A stretch of DNA of 64,000 nt, from contig JABSSW010000034.1 in the NCBI GenBank assembly GCA_018902385.1, forward strand, positions 434,001 through 498,000, in the 5' to 3' direction. The notes under the pieces were generated by a model. The model ran no database searches and was not told the origin of the DNA. It saw nothing but the letters and a program-made list of their open reading frames with translations. The position numbers and the translations under genes are program-made. The DNA comes from Physcia stellaris. Lineage: Eukaryota; Ascomycota; Lecanoromycetes; Caliciales; Physciaceae. Shown here piece after piece: positions 32,401 to 45,234 of this stretch; position 1 is the first letter of the stretch, and the number at the start of each line of letters is the position of its first letter.

Positions 32401-34317
32401 GTAAAGTAGCCATTATATCGTAATAAAATTCTGTATAATTTTTCTTGATGTTGCATTTTTTCGATTTGTGATTTTTTTTGCTGTCGATATGACATTTTCA
32501 TTGAACGACATTGTTCGTGCGAACGTTCAATATTATTTCGATATCGACAAAAATCATTGATACGTTTTGAATCACATCAGCATTAATTTACGTCAAACGA
32601 AACGAATGTATAACAATTAAAAACAATGAAAAAAATAATTGATTTTTACACGAAATTTTTTGATCGTTTTGTCGTATTGCAACAAAAACATTTCGACGTT
32701 TTTTGAAATACGTTGCGATCAAATTCTCAATTTATTTCGACGAATTGATTTGATTTCTGTACGATGATTTCGATTTCGTTGTTTGTGAAATCACAATTTG
32801 AAACAATCTGAAACGTTTAAAATGAAGCAAAAAATTTTTTTTCAAAATAATCGCAAAACGTAACGTCGCATTTCGTGCTAAATGAACGTTGAAATTTACT
32901 CGTTGAACGATTAAACAATTAATTTTCATCGACGAGTTTGCTGTCAACGAACGTACGAACGATAAAAAAACGAATTGATTTTTTGTTGAAACATCGTTTT
33001 ATGTAATTCAAAAATTTCATCGAAACAAAAAATAAAATATTTTATCGATTTTCACAATTGACGATTACATATTTCATTTAATACATCATGACAACATCAT
33101 CGTCGTTATTTTCAACGATTTCATTCGATACAATGTTTTTTTTCAATGTTTCATCGACGAAATGAATTTTCGAAACGTGTTCATCATGAATAACGTCAAA
33201 ATATATCGCAATGACGAATTGCGAACGATGTGCGTCGAAATCAACGTTTAATTCGAATATTTATTTTCGTACTTTTTCGATTACAATTTTATCGAAATTT
33301 TTTTCTTCATTTTGAAAATTTGAATCAAAAAAAACATATATTTGACGAAGACGTACACGCAAAAACTCGAAAATTTCGATCAATTTTTGAACGATGCAAT
33401 GCAAAAAATGCAACGAATATAAACGATTAACAAAAATGATAAAAAAAATTTTGATAATTTGTTTCGTTTTGCAAACATTATTTATTCGTAACATGCAAAT
33501 TATAACAATAAAATTCAAATCGTAATATGTTTGCAAAGCGATAAAAATCGTTTTTTCAACATAAAATATGTGTCATTATTGCGTGAAAATGAGTAAATCA
33601 ATTTTAAACACGTGATTTTTCGACGCGTTGATTTAAAATTATGCGATATCGAAATCAGATTCGCGTCGATTTTGAAAATACATTGACGAAAAAAATTTAA
33701 CGTGAAAAATTCTGATATTGATCATGTTACGTTGCAAAAATTTCGAATTTGAACGTTTTTATTTAAATGTTGATTGTCAAAAAGAATTGTTATTTGTATA
33801 ATAAAACATGCATTTTTTTGTCAAATTTCGTTTGATAATTTTTCAAATCGCTTTTCACACGATTTTGAATGAAATAAAAATTTTCGTCAATATTTTTTTT
33901 TTCAACATTTTGCGTTTCGTTTTCATCAATCGACGATTCAAACGATTTTGATTCAAACTGTCGATTAACAAATTGTCGAAAGAATTTTTGCGATTGTTGT
34001 TTTCGACGTCATTTTTCGAAAATTTTGATTCTACGATTGAATTGCACTTTTATGAAAAATTTCGACATATCGACATTCATTCATGTTTTAATACGAGCGA
34101 ATGCAAATTGAATTTTGTTGTATTCATAAAATTCATCGAAATTCATATCGAACGTATGTTTCAAAAAATCAAAATCATCGACATAATTTTGTTGTTTCGA
34201 CGATTCACGAATAATCATTCAATTTACGTATTCGTTTAACGAAATTTCATTTTTCATCGAATTGTTTCGCATCGAATCTGGAATTTTCGAAACAAAAATT
34301 TTTTTGAAAAAGAAAAC
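32401..34317. other. Left interior of the DNA transposon, mutated
   Basis: Extremely AT-rich, almost free of CpC, CpT, ApG and GpG. Open frames are short and have no family signature. Confidence 0.5.
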
Positions 34318-34511
34318 TGTTAAGCGTGATGTGTGAATTGATTGATTTAAAAATTATGAAAAACAAAATGTCAATTTATGTACAGTAATTGCGAATCAAT
34401 TGTCTGATCATCACTTATTTAGTATGAAATAACGACAGAATTCTTGTCAAAAGTCATGTCAAAATATTTGATTTAAATTCATATCATTTAATCTGATTTT
34501 GTGTCATAACA
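34318..34511 (-). repeat. LTR of the nested Ty3/gypsy fossil (3' LTR by orientation)
   Basis: 194 bp, TG..CA ends, paired with 41580-41773. Confidence 0.88.
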
Positions 34512-37500
34512 ATCTGTCAATCAAAAAAAAAAATCAATATTTTTATTGAGTTTCATGTTTTATTATCATGCGTAATCATATCATGCATCAATTTATTTTT
34601 TTCGTTTTTCGTTTGTCGTTGCGATCATTAAAATTTTGCGAATGATTGAATTCGTATTGTTGATGAAATTCTGAAAATTTTGTAATTCGAAAATAGATCG
34701 TCATTCGTCATATTTCGATTCATAGTCGATTCATTTGATTAGATATTGAATTACGAGAATTTTGTTGTATTTTCTGATACGTTTGTCGATTAATTTCTCG
34801 ATTTTATAAAATTTATACTGATTCGTATCGTTTTCAATCTCAATGAAATCAAAATAATGAAAACGAAAACGATTGTAAAAATCAACGTCAACAAATGTTG
34901 ATTCGAGCTGTGCAATAAACACAACGAAATGAATTCGTTATGTTGATGACAATTTCAGTCAATATGTTAAACGTTCGATACGTTTAAGAATTCGAAATGA
35001 TTCGCAACGTTGTTGAAATAGTTTCGAATTTGACTTGTCAAACAGTTTGTAATTTTTGTTGAATTGTAAATAGATTTTTTCATCTTGTTTTAATCGAATA
35101 AAAATATAACGTGAATCATAGTATATTTTGATTTTGACAGTTGCAAAATTCGTGACATCGACAGTTTTTCGCTGATATTTCATGCGTTAAACTGACAAAT
35201 TCTGTACATTTGCTGTGTTAAATTCGATTAGATTTGATATCGCGTTTTTGATTTTGAATTCGTATATGATTTCATTGAATGATAAATCTGTAACGATGTT
35301 AAACGTGTTGTTTAGCTGAACTTGAATTGCAAAAAGAATTAAAATGTAATCGATGTTCGAAAATTCGATGACGAAATATTTGATAACAATTTCAACAATT
35401 TGATTGATTCGTTTTGACGAGTCGTTCGTTTGCGAATGATATGTCATTGAAATTAACAATTTCGTGCTTAACTTGATGAAAAACATTTGTCAAAGATTCG
35501 ACATGAATTTTGAATCACGATCGAAAATTATAATTTCAAACATTTTTCAATCGACGATTAATAGCTTGTTCAGTAATGCGTTGATTCATTTTTTCGTTTC
35601 ATAAATATTCTTGTCGAAAATCAATGAAACTCGACGAAAATGTTTACAAATTGCGAACATAACAGTGTTCATTTCGTCGAACATAGTTAGAATGAAATCA
35701 ATGACAATGATGTGAAACGAACGCGAAACGAATATAATAAACATGAATTTTTCATACGATCGATGACGTTTGATTTGTGTTAATTGACAAATAAAACAAT
35801 GTTCGATGTATTTTTTAATTTTTCGCGAAAATCGAAATATGTATAACGTATTGAAAATTTTGTCATAACATCGATGAATTTTTGAATGCTAATTCGTATC
35901 GTGAATTAAACGAAATATTTCGCGTTTCATAACAACAAATATACACGATCGACGCGTGTCAATGTCAACATGATATATAATGTCATTCGTATTCAACGCG
36001 AAATTGATTTCTGTTTTGAATTTTCTTGATATAAATTTCGTATCGTCATTTTTTTGTTCATTGACGTTTCGTTTCGTTACGTTGTTTCTGAACGACGATG
36101 AAATTTGAAAATTTCGAATCGACAATTTTTGTTTTTTTTTGCATTCGAATCGTCAACGATTTTAACATTTCGATCATGTTTCGTCATTTTTTTTTCTGAT
36201 ATTCGTTCTTGATTTTTTTCTTTAAATTTTTCGACATTGCGATGAATGTGTTTTGAAAAACGTAACAATCGAAATTATTCGAAAAGTCGATTATTTCGTC
36301 ATGATATGTGTTTAAATCAAATTTATTTTTTGAATTCTTGTCGATTTGCTCATTTTCAAAAATTAATTTTGATAGCGCATTCGAAACAACATGATTTTTT
36401 TTTTGATTTATATTTCATTTTCAATTTAAATTGTGACAGATAAATTGAAACACGAACGAAACGAAAATTGAATTTATCGATGTTGTTCGAATTCATCGTA
36501 ATTTGTTTAGCGATAAAAATATTGACGACATAATTCGTGAACACAACAATGATAATCTTGATTGTTTTTATCATATGTCGAATTTTTTTGACAATTCATA
36601 TTAAGTCACACATTTCGAATTCGATGAATCAATATTTGATTTCGATTTCGTTCAATATTTTGCTTAAAAATAAAATGAATTCGATGTCGTTACGTTTGAA
36701 TTTGTCTGAATTGCTGTTTGTTTTAAAATGATAAATCATCGCGTCGAATTCGCGTCGTTTAAACGCGTCGATATCGATGTACAATTTTCGATCGAAATTG
36801 AAATATATCAAAAATGAGATTTTGCTAAACGTCTTTTGCAATAGTCGATATGATTTTAATTTCTCAATTGAAAAATTGTTCATTACAATTTTTGCGAATA
36901 GATTTTGCGAATCGTCTTTTTTGTTGCTTGAAAATTGACGTAAAAATAAAATTTTGCGACGTTGTAATGCGTTCGTTTTTGAACATAAAACGCGACGAAA
37001 TTTCGTAATCATTTTGTAAAATCTAAATAAATTTTCAAATTCTTGAAAATATAAAAAAATTCAATTTAATTATTGTTTTCAACTTGTCGATTGCGATAAT
37101 GAAATCAAAAACATCAATTTTTGATCAAGAAATGCGATCGTAAAATAGTCGAAAAATGATTTTTCGACGACAAATTAATTTTATAAATATTCAATCGTTC
37201 GAATATCGAATGTAAATGAATCATATGTTTTTCAAAAATATTGAAAAAAACAACAATATCATTTACGTAAACACGAGCAAACTCGCGAAAATTTCGAAAA
37301 ATAACGTCGATTCGTCGTTGTACGTATGATGAAAAATTTTTGAATTTCATCATTGCGACGTTAAATTGTTTTTGTTCTTTATGTAAAACGACGATAAATT
37401 TATGTCTGTCTGCAAACTTTATCAATCATTGATGAAAAAATTCGTTGCGTCGAAAACAAAAATGAATTTGCATTCGACGACAATTGAAATAATGTTTGAT

Positions 37501-40500
37501 TAAAAAAACATAAAATAAAAATCGATTAAAATGATTTTGTTTAATTCGCGTATATTCACGACGACTTGATTTTTGCGTTTTGAATCATTCGATTCAAATA
37601 TTGTTTTTCATACGACGAAAACAAAATAATCATGCGAAATGAATTGATTGATATATTTCATGCGATTTTGAACGTGCAATTTGTCGAAAATTTCGTCAAT
37701 TAATTTTCGATTTGCGAAGTCGAAAGAATAGATTTTTGTTGTTTCAATTTTGACGTCGAGTTTGAACTCAATTGACATTCATTTTTCAAACGAAATTCGT
37801 ACAATGAATTCGTTATCATTTCACAATTCTGAATAAATTTCGATTACATTTGCAAGTTTAATTCGTGCGTTAATATCATCGTAAATCGTGATATTTGCGA
37901 ACAAAATTTTCTCAACATTAATGTTTGAATTTGAAACAAAATTGTTAAAATTTTCGCACGAATTAATTGCAAAATTGATCGTAAAATTGAAATTTGAAGC
38001 GACGAAATTAAACGCGATCGCATCGTGCAAATTTTCATAATTAATCGCGATAATCGCGTCAACGATCAAAATCGAAACATCAAATTTCATAACTTGTTTG
38101 AATCAATTGCGTGAAACAAATTTATGAACATTAACAATTAAATGCGCGTATTTCGAATTAACTAAATAACATTTTTTTTTTTCGTATTTTTGTACGAGTC
38201 TCAAACGCGTATTTTTGAAAATGTAAACATTTTCAAAATTGATGTTGTTAACTTAAATTATTTCTGTATGTGCATCAATGATATAAAAAGTACGTTTTCA
38301 TTTGAATTTAATCGTTCAATTCGCGAGAACGTGAACATAAAATCGCGTTCAATAAATAAACTATTCTTTTCACGTAATTTGAAAAAGATCGTAAAAATTG
38401 ATTTAATTGAAATTTTAATAATCTCGTTAACACGAACAACGCGTTTGACTTGTGAATTTGCATTAATGACATTGAATTGTATTTTAATGTTTTTGCAATT
38501 TTCAATGATAATTATTTGTTTGTTTACATTTATATTCATTCGTTTTGAATTCAATATATCATTGTCAAGAAAAAATTTTGTTTTTAATTTTTTTATTATG
38601 TAAATTTGTCGAATGAACGTGACAATCGCATTTTCGTCATCAATCGAAATTTCAAAAACACGAAAAATTAATGAAATATGATCAATTGTTGTGACGACGA
38701 CGTTTTCAATGTCGCGAATTTTGAAAAATTTCATAATTTGTCGCGCATGAATTTGATAATCAAATATTTTTTGCATCAGAAATTTACGATCAATTAATGA
38801 CGTATCGCATTCGATATCGACGCACATATTCGTGAAAAATTGTTTTATGTTTGTTTTCATCGTGACGTAACGTCACGAACGAAATTCGAAATTGAATCGT
38901 GTATTTGCTTTGACGTTTGATTGTATTGTAAATGTCTGATAATTATAAACATTTTTCGTCGATGATGTGTCAAATTTAGTCGAAACTGTTTGACACGAGC
39001 GCAAATGTCGATAAAACTTGTTATTAAAATAAAATTCCGATTGACAACGTTTGCATGAATAAATTTTTGTTTGTTTGATTGAAATATTCACAAAATATTC
39101 AAATGATTCATGAATCACAAAATTCTCGTTAAATTTCTGAATTTCGAAATGCTTTTCGTCATGATATTTATCATTTATCGCAAATATTTTCGACGCGTTT
39201 TCAATATTCATGTTGTGATCGTTTTGATAATTTTTTCGTCGTTCGAATAATTGTTTTTTGTTTTTCATTCGCAAAATACGTTCGTCGATATGATGTTTCA
39301 TTTTGATTAAACGTTTCATTTTGATTGAAATAAATATCTTGCTTAGACGAAAACGGAAATGAATTTGAAAAATCAACAAAATATTGATTAAAACGTAAAG
39401 ATTGCGAATATTGAAATCGCGAATCGAACGTGTTTCGATTTTTTTGAATTTCGTCTTGTTGCGTTTGTTGAAATCGATATTGTTGATTTTCGTATGAACG
39501 TTTTTGCATATTTTGTGTCGATTGTTGTCGATTTGAATAGTTTGATTGATATGAACGTTGTTGAAAAATGTAAACGTTATTTTGTTTTTCAAATTGATAC
39601 GATGTCGAATATTGAATTTGACGAAATTGCGAAAAAAATTCATTGAAATTTTCGTAATTTACACGTTCATTGATAGCAAAAAAAATATTATACGAATCGA
39701 ATGATGTTGACAAAACTGATAATTGAAAACGATAAATGAATTGAAAACGACGTTCGTTTTCGAACAAATAATAAAATCGATATCGATTTTCGATGTTTTA
39801 TCATATTTTTTTTATCATCAAATTGTTGAAAAAATTCATTCATTGTAATTTTTTTTGTCGATTTAATCAAATCTCGTCGAAATTTCAATTTCAATTCATT
39901 GTAAATTAAATACAATTGCGAATAAATTGACATCATTGTCGATTTAATTTTTTTGATTATAATTTTAACGAAATCGAATGATTCGCGATGTCGACGAACA
40001 TTTTTTATCGTGTATTTTTTTTTCGTGATGATCGTCAACGTTGTCGATGACGATTTTTTTCATCGTTTCAACAACAAACGTTTTCATTTTTTTACGTCGT
40101 TTTCGAATTTGATCAATCGTTTTTGATCATCGTTAATTATTTTTGTGTATCAACGTAACGCGTGATCACGCATGCAATTATAAAAATTTGTTCGAATCAT
40201 ATCAGCATCTTTGAACAATGTCATATTTTTAATTTTTTCAATGTAAAAATGAATATTTCGAAAATATGTATTTTTGTTCGAATGCTCGATCGAATTGTCG
40301 ATGATAACGTTTTTTTCGTATCACGAATCAAAAATTTTGTTTTTTGAATATTTCATTTGACGTCATCATCATTGTCAGAAAATTCGATTGAATTTGATGA
40401 TTCGACGAGTTTTGAAAATTTTGTTTGAATGTTGTTTTTGATATTTTCGAACAAAATTTGAAATGTTTGTCATTGTTGTTGAATGAATTCAATGTTTTGT

Positions 40501-41090
40501 CAATTGTTATTTTCATTCGTTATGTTTGTATTAAATGCGAAAATAGATTCGATATTTTCTGTGTTTCGAAAAATAATATTTAACGAAACTATGATATTGT
40601 CTCGTCGTTGAAAAGACGACGTCGACGAAATGATTTGAAATTTACGACGTAAATTTTTCGAAAAATGAATATAAAAAATATCAAAAAAAATATTTGCAAT
40701 CGTCGATTTTAAATCAAAAATGAATGACGTAACACGATCACTAATTCAATCGAAAAATGATTGATTATTTCGATAAATTTCGATAACGATCACGAAAATT
40801 TTAAAATCTTTGCGAAAGCGAATTTTGTCGACGATTCATTTTGTTGAATAAACAATATTCGTCGAAATTGAATAACTAATAATTGACAACGATGTTGATT
40901 TAAAACAACTAATTACGATGCTGTTCACAGTAATTTTTGTCGATGTATTGACAAAATAAATTGAATCAACGATATCGATGTAATCGAATAATTCAAACGC
41001 AATGCGAATGATTTGTGATGTGAAAACAATCAAAATGACTTAAATGAAAATAATGTGTCGTATTGAAATCTGAAATAGAATGATGATAAA

Positions 41091-41118
41091 CAAAAAAAAA
41101 AAAAAAAAAAAAAAAAAA
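41091..41118 (+). repeat. Poly-A run
   Basis: About 28 consecutive A. It lies inside the LTR element and is the longest homopolymer in the window. Confidence 0.9.
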
Positions 41119-41579
41119 GCGAATTGAAGTTTTCAAAACTTGTTGAACAAATTATCTGTTGATGAAAAAACAAATGAAATCGTTAAATTGAATTGTTCGA
41201 ATCAAACAAAAATTTAAATGTGAATTGACATTCAAATGTGTCGTCATTGAACGATGACAATGCGAATTTTCACGAAAAATCGAAATGTTTTGAATATTTG
41301 AATGAGAAATCAATCGTTTTTGCTGAAAATTGTAAAAAATTGAAAAAATTTGATTGAAATTTTCATTTTCAACTAGATGTTTGTTATTGATGATTGATTT
41401 CGATCGACACGTCGAATCGAACGAACAATAAAGTTTTCGACAACGACAACGAAAAAAATATTGATGAGCAAATGACTTGCGTACAAAATGCAAAACTGTT
41501 CGAAAATTGATACGTTAAAAAACAAAAAATGATGTCGTTTTGTTTACGTACAAATCATCGCTTGAATGATGCTATCAAT

Positions 41580-41773
41580 TGTTAAACGTGATGTGTGAAT
41601 TGATTGATTTAAAAATTATGAAAAACCAAATGTCAATTTATGTACAATAATTGCGAATCAGTTGTCTGATCATCATTCATTTAATATAAAATGACGACAG
41701 AATTCTTGTCAAAAATCATGTCAAAATATTTGATTTAAGTTCATATCATTTAATTTGATTTTGTGTCATAACA
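41580..41773 (-). repeat. LTR of the nested Ty3/gypsy fossil (5' LTR by orientation)
   Basis: 194 bp, TG..CA ends, paired with 34318-34511. Confidence 0.88.
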
Positions 41774-43835
41774 AAAACATTTCGTTCGATTCGTTTTCGT
41801 CATTCGTGCTCAACAAATCAATCGATATTTTTCGATTGAAATGTTTTTTTTTTTTTGAATTTACGACGATTTTTGACACGTTCATTGTGCAAAACACGAG
41901 CATTTTTTCTTTGTTGTTGTTTCAGAAAGTGAATCATCATAATCGACGTCATTTCAATTGCATTCGAAACAAAAACAGAAAATTTTTCTTTTTTTACGAT
42001 TGTTTTGAACTTTTTATTCTCAATACGTTTCATTTTATCGTCACGTTTTTTTCATTGAAACAGCATTGATTTAGACGATTTGTTGATATTGACGTCGTTT
42101 GAGTTTTCATCAATAATTCGTTGTCACGTTTTAAATTTCATCTCGATGACTGACATATGACGTTGAGTATCGAAATCAATATAACAATATCTTGTTTTTG
42201 ACGAGTTTTTGCAGTTTCGAAATTTGCAAATATGTTTGTTTTGCAAAATCATTATTTTGTTGTCAAACTCAATTTTATCGAGCGCTTTTTCGATCAATTG
42301 TTGAAACATTTGAAAAATTGTTGATTTTTTCGTTTCAGAAACAAACGCATTTGTTTTATTTTTAATTTTCGATTTTTTTTTGTTGATTTCATTCGTCGCA
42401 ACGACGATAACGACGACGATTTGCTGTTAAATTTGAACGTCAAAAAAAACAATATCGTTCACATATTTCGAAAAGCGATAATTTAACAGCAAAACAAAAT
42501 TTTTTTCTGAATCGTTTCGCGTGCAACGAGTTTTCAAACGAAATTCTGTCTTTCAAAAAAAATTTTCGTTTGTGAAATTCGAAGAAATTCGATCAGCAAT
42601 TTTCATGCGATCAAATATAACGACGATGATTATGTTAATTATATAACAAATTAATTCTGTTTTATCTGTTTTTTTCTTTGCGATATTTGTAATTCAACTT
42701 TTTTGAAACGTTCAATTCAAATTCACGATCAAATCAATGCTTTCAAATTTGATCATAAATGTATCATTAAACATTTCTTTATCGTCGAAAAAAATTTTCG
42801 ATCGAAACTCAAATTCGAAAAACTGATCGAAAATAAAACGAATTGATTGAATTGCAGCGAAAATGATTGATCGAATTGTAACAATTGATTTCGATTCGAT
42901 TGTTTGTTTGAAAAATGATTTTGAAAATGATTTTGAAAATGACGAAACGTGTAATTTCTCGAACGATTTTATGTCAAAAAAATCGTCAAAATGCGTTTTT
43001 TTGACGTGCTTTTCGAACATTTTTGAATTTTTTGAAAACTCGAATTTATCAAAAAAAATAAACGAAAAATCAAACGAAATATCGAAATTCAGATTATTTT
43101 GAAACAAATTTCTCAATATTGACGAAAATGAAATATCGAAATTCAAATTATTTTGAATCAAAAGTTTCAATATTGACGAAAACGAAAATACATCGCTTTG
43201 TTTGTAATATTCAAGCAATTGAGTCATTTGCTGTTGAATCATTGAAAAAAACGAAAAAAAATCGTTCGAAAATTTCAAATTCGTTTCATTTCGATTTAAA
43301 TTTTTCGAAATATCGTTCATCGTATCGAACAATTTTTGAAATTGCACGTTTTCAAAATATCGATTTTGAAAATCAGAATTATCGTATTTCATGACGCGAA
43401 AATCAAATCTAAAATACAGTTTTTTCTTAAGCGTTTTCTTGAAAATCTTCGTCTCAATGAAAATTTCATTTCGTTCACGACGAGAAATTTGAACGATATC
43501 GACGTTTGCAAATCTCGTCGATTTGTTGATGAAACATTTCGAAAAAAATTTTTTTTTTTTTTCTTTTTCTTTCGCGAAATTCGCAAAAATCTTTTTCGAT
43601 ACGAAAACAATGAATTTGAATTTTGATTGTTTCAATATGAATTCATTCAATTGAATCGACGACTTTTTTTTGCGTAACGATTGAAAAAATTTATCAAACG
43701 TCAATTGAATCGAATTCGTGAATTTGATTTTGAAAAACATATTGCGAATCACGATTCGAAAATTCAACATCACGAAAATTATACAGAATGAAATTACTAC
43801 GAATTATTTATATATTGTTATGAAAACGAAAACGA
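41774..43835. other. Right interior of the DNA transposon, mutated
   Basis: A minus-strand frame of 353 residues (43773-42712) survives. It is Phe/Lys/Asn/Ser-rich, has an internal duplication (two IQNNLNFDISF-like segments at about 43070-43180) and shows no transposase signature. Its composition is set by the mutation bias, so I do not call it a gene. Confidence 0.45.
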
Positions 43836-43936
43836 ATGACGATGAAATTTTTCAGGCTTCTCATCCAATTTTGATGTGTGATGAAAAAACTCTCAATTTC
43901 GGTCCGTGCGACCGCCAACCTTTTTTAAAACGACTG
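43836..43936 (-). repeat. Right terminal inverted repeat
   Basis: Partner of 32300-32400. Confidence 0.88.
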
Positions 43937-44737
43937 TAACGGCAACACGAGCGGCATCGCGACCGTCTTCCAAAGATTTCAGTCCGCGTCGTAGTTCGAA
44001 GATGAAGCTTTCGCAAACGCGATCGTTAACCTGAAAAAGCTTTTCTTGGAACGGTTTCTCCTGGGCGGCTTCAAGTGCGATTCGAATTTTCTTAGAAGGG
44101 CGCGAATTTGCTATGCTCTGGCGCAATGAGTTGAGAAAGATTTACCCAGATCATGAATAGGAACACAGTCCCCGCTGATTGAACATCCTCATCTTCCTGC
44201 CAGAGTCGGGTAACCTGTTTTACATGTCAGTTTCTCATTGAGATCTGACAAAGTCTGGAAAGTTCACGTCGAGATACCATTGACCATTATGTTCCCAGAG
44301 TCGGACAACCTCAGTTTCATATCGTTTCTGAGCCGAATATCCCAATAGAACCGGAAATTGTGCCCCCAAAAGCGTCTGAAAGCCATTCTGCTCTGTTTCT
44401 CGATCTCGGGTAAATGGCTCTCCAAGTCTGTTTTCAATTGGAAGTTTGATTGATTCCTGATCACCGGACCTAGTTATTACCAAGTAGAGGGTTAAGGAAA
44501 TGTTGACGAGTCGCTATTGAAAAGGTGCATCGACATGGTAGGAGTTTCGTGGCTCCAAAGGGCAACACACCACATCCGATTGTCAATTTGGACATTGGAC
44601 GAGCTGGCTACGGGCATGACAAGAGTCTGAGGTTCAGTGGATAGACTGACTTCGGGGTTTGCTATGCTGTTGATGTTGCCTCTGCTCCATTTGCTGGGTG
44701 AGTTGTCACTGTTCTGGCCACCGCGCTTGGTTGACAT
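43937..44737 (-). pseudogene. 5' part of the host gene split by the transposon
   Basis: ATG 44737 begins MSTKRGGQNSDNSPSKWSRG. Further coding blocks follow in changing frames, probably separated by short introns: FQTLLGAQFPVLLGYSAQKR with VVRLWEHNGQWYLDVNF, then VTRLWQEDEDVQ, then SKKIRIALEAAQEKPFQEKL with FELRRGLKSLEDGRDAARVA just before the insertion. A likely acceptor is AAAACAG|GTTACC near 44215. The two V(V/T)RLW blocks look like an internal protein repeat and match a motif dispersed elsewhere in the window. With the insertion the normal C-terminus is lost. I do not know the family. Confidence 0.6.
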
Positions 44738-45234
44738 TCGGATGCTAGCAACACAAAAAGAGTGATGGGGTGTAACGGTAGCAAGAGAAGTTTGTAGATG
44801 TAAGGGAGGAAAGGTTGATGAATGTGGTTTGTGACGAGAAGCTATTTGAGAAGCAAAAGGTGAGCGCGTCACACCTGAGCATGGCTAAACCGTTGATTTC
44901 ATGTATCAGAGCTCATGGTAGGGCTGATCAGTTCGTCAGCACTATGTTGACCGACCACGACAATGTGCTCCCATCAGAGCGAGCGTAATCCGGCGCAGTG
45001 ACAAGGAGGTGAAGCGATGCGTCGATGTATGGCAACGAGATAGTAATAGAGCGATCAAGAGCAGAGTAGAGCAGCTATCAAGACTTCATGAAGAACAGCA
45101 AAATATCCAGCAGAAGGTACGAATATAGCATGAGCATGAAATTCAATGGTGATTGATTTTACGAAACTCCTGCGCTAATGTTTCCATGACTATCATCAAG
45201 CAGAAGAAAATCTCATCATTTCACAAATTATTCA
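44738..45234. other. Spacer between two minus-strand genes
   Basis: It contains the presumed promoter of the split gene (an upstream frame without ATG runs back to 44872). I see nothing else. Confidence 0.4.

Larger units (their letters stand above)
34318..41773 (-). mobile_element. Ty3/gypsy (chromovirus-type) fossil, 7.46 kb, structurally complete, broken
   Basis: Two 194-bp LTRs (34318-34511, 41580-41773; about 94% alike) start TG and end CA, and a perfect 5-bp target duplication AAAAC flanks them (34313-34317, 41774-41778). On the minus strand the parts come in Ty3/gypsy order: a gag region about 39.8-38.9 kb with a C2H2 finger (CKRCQSEFYFNNKFYRHLR), protease about 38.8 kb, reverse transcriptase about 37.4-37.1 kb (VYVNDIVVF), integrase about 35.5-35.2 kb (MTYHSQTNDSSKRINQ), and a chromodomain-like end about 34.9-34.7 kb. 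It inserted into the DNA transposon. It is broken by very many mutations of the RIP-like kind; age cannot be read from LTR identity because such mutations come in bursts. Confidence 0.88.
32300..43936. mobile_element. TIR DNA transposon with TA target duplication, carrying a nested LTR element
   Basis: About 101-bp terminal inverted repeats (32300-32400 and 43836-43936) start CARTCGTTTTAAAAAAGG and share the GC-rich CGGTCGC(G/A)CGGACCG. TA flanks both ends (32298-32299, 43937-43938). TA duplication and CA-starting ends fit the Tc1/mariner-pogo group. Without the nested element about 4.2 kb remains. The interior is heavily mutated (see findings) and I could not recognise a transposase, so the superfamily rests on the ends alone. 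It splits a minus-strand host gene, and the GC-rich outer 40-60 bases of the TIRs escaped most of the mutation. Confidence 0.8.

Noticed and set aside
32400-43800. Many Phe/Lys/Asn/Ile-rich frames as host genes
   Set aside because: Their composition is set by the mutation bias. C-to-T change in a CpY context creates fewer stop codons than CpA change, so long frames survive by chance; where family resemblance exists it is to Ty3/gypsy elements.
32340-43860. Ordinary CpA-type RIP
   Set aside because: CpA and TpG are abundant and TpA is not raised relative to ApT in lines I counted; the depleted steps are CpC, CpT, GpG and ApG.
32340-43860. Mitochondrial or plasmid DNA inserted in the nucleus as the reason for high AT
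   Set aside because: LTRs, TIRs, target duplications and gypsy domains explain the block; no mitochondrial genes are seen.
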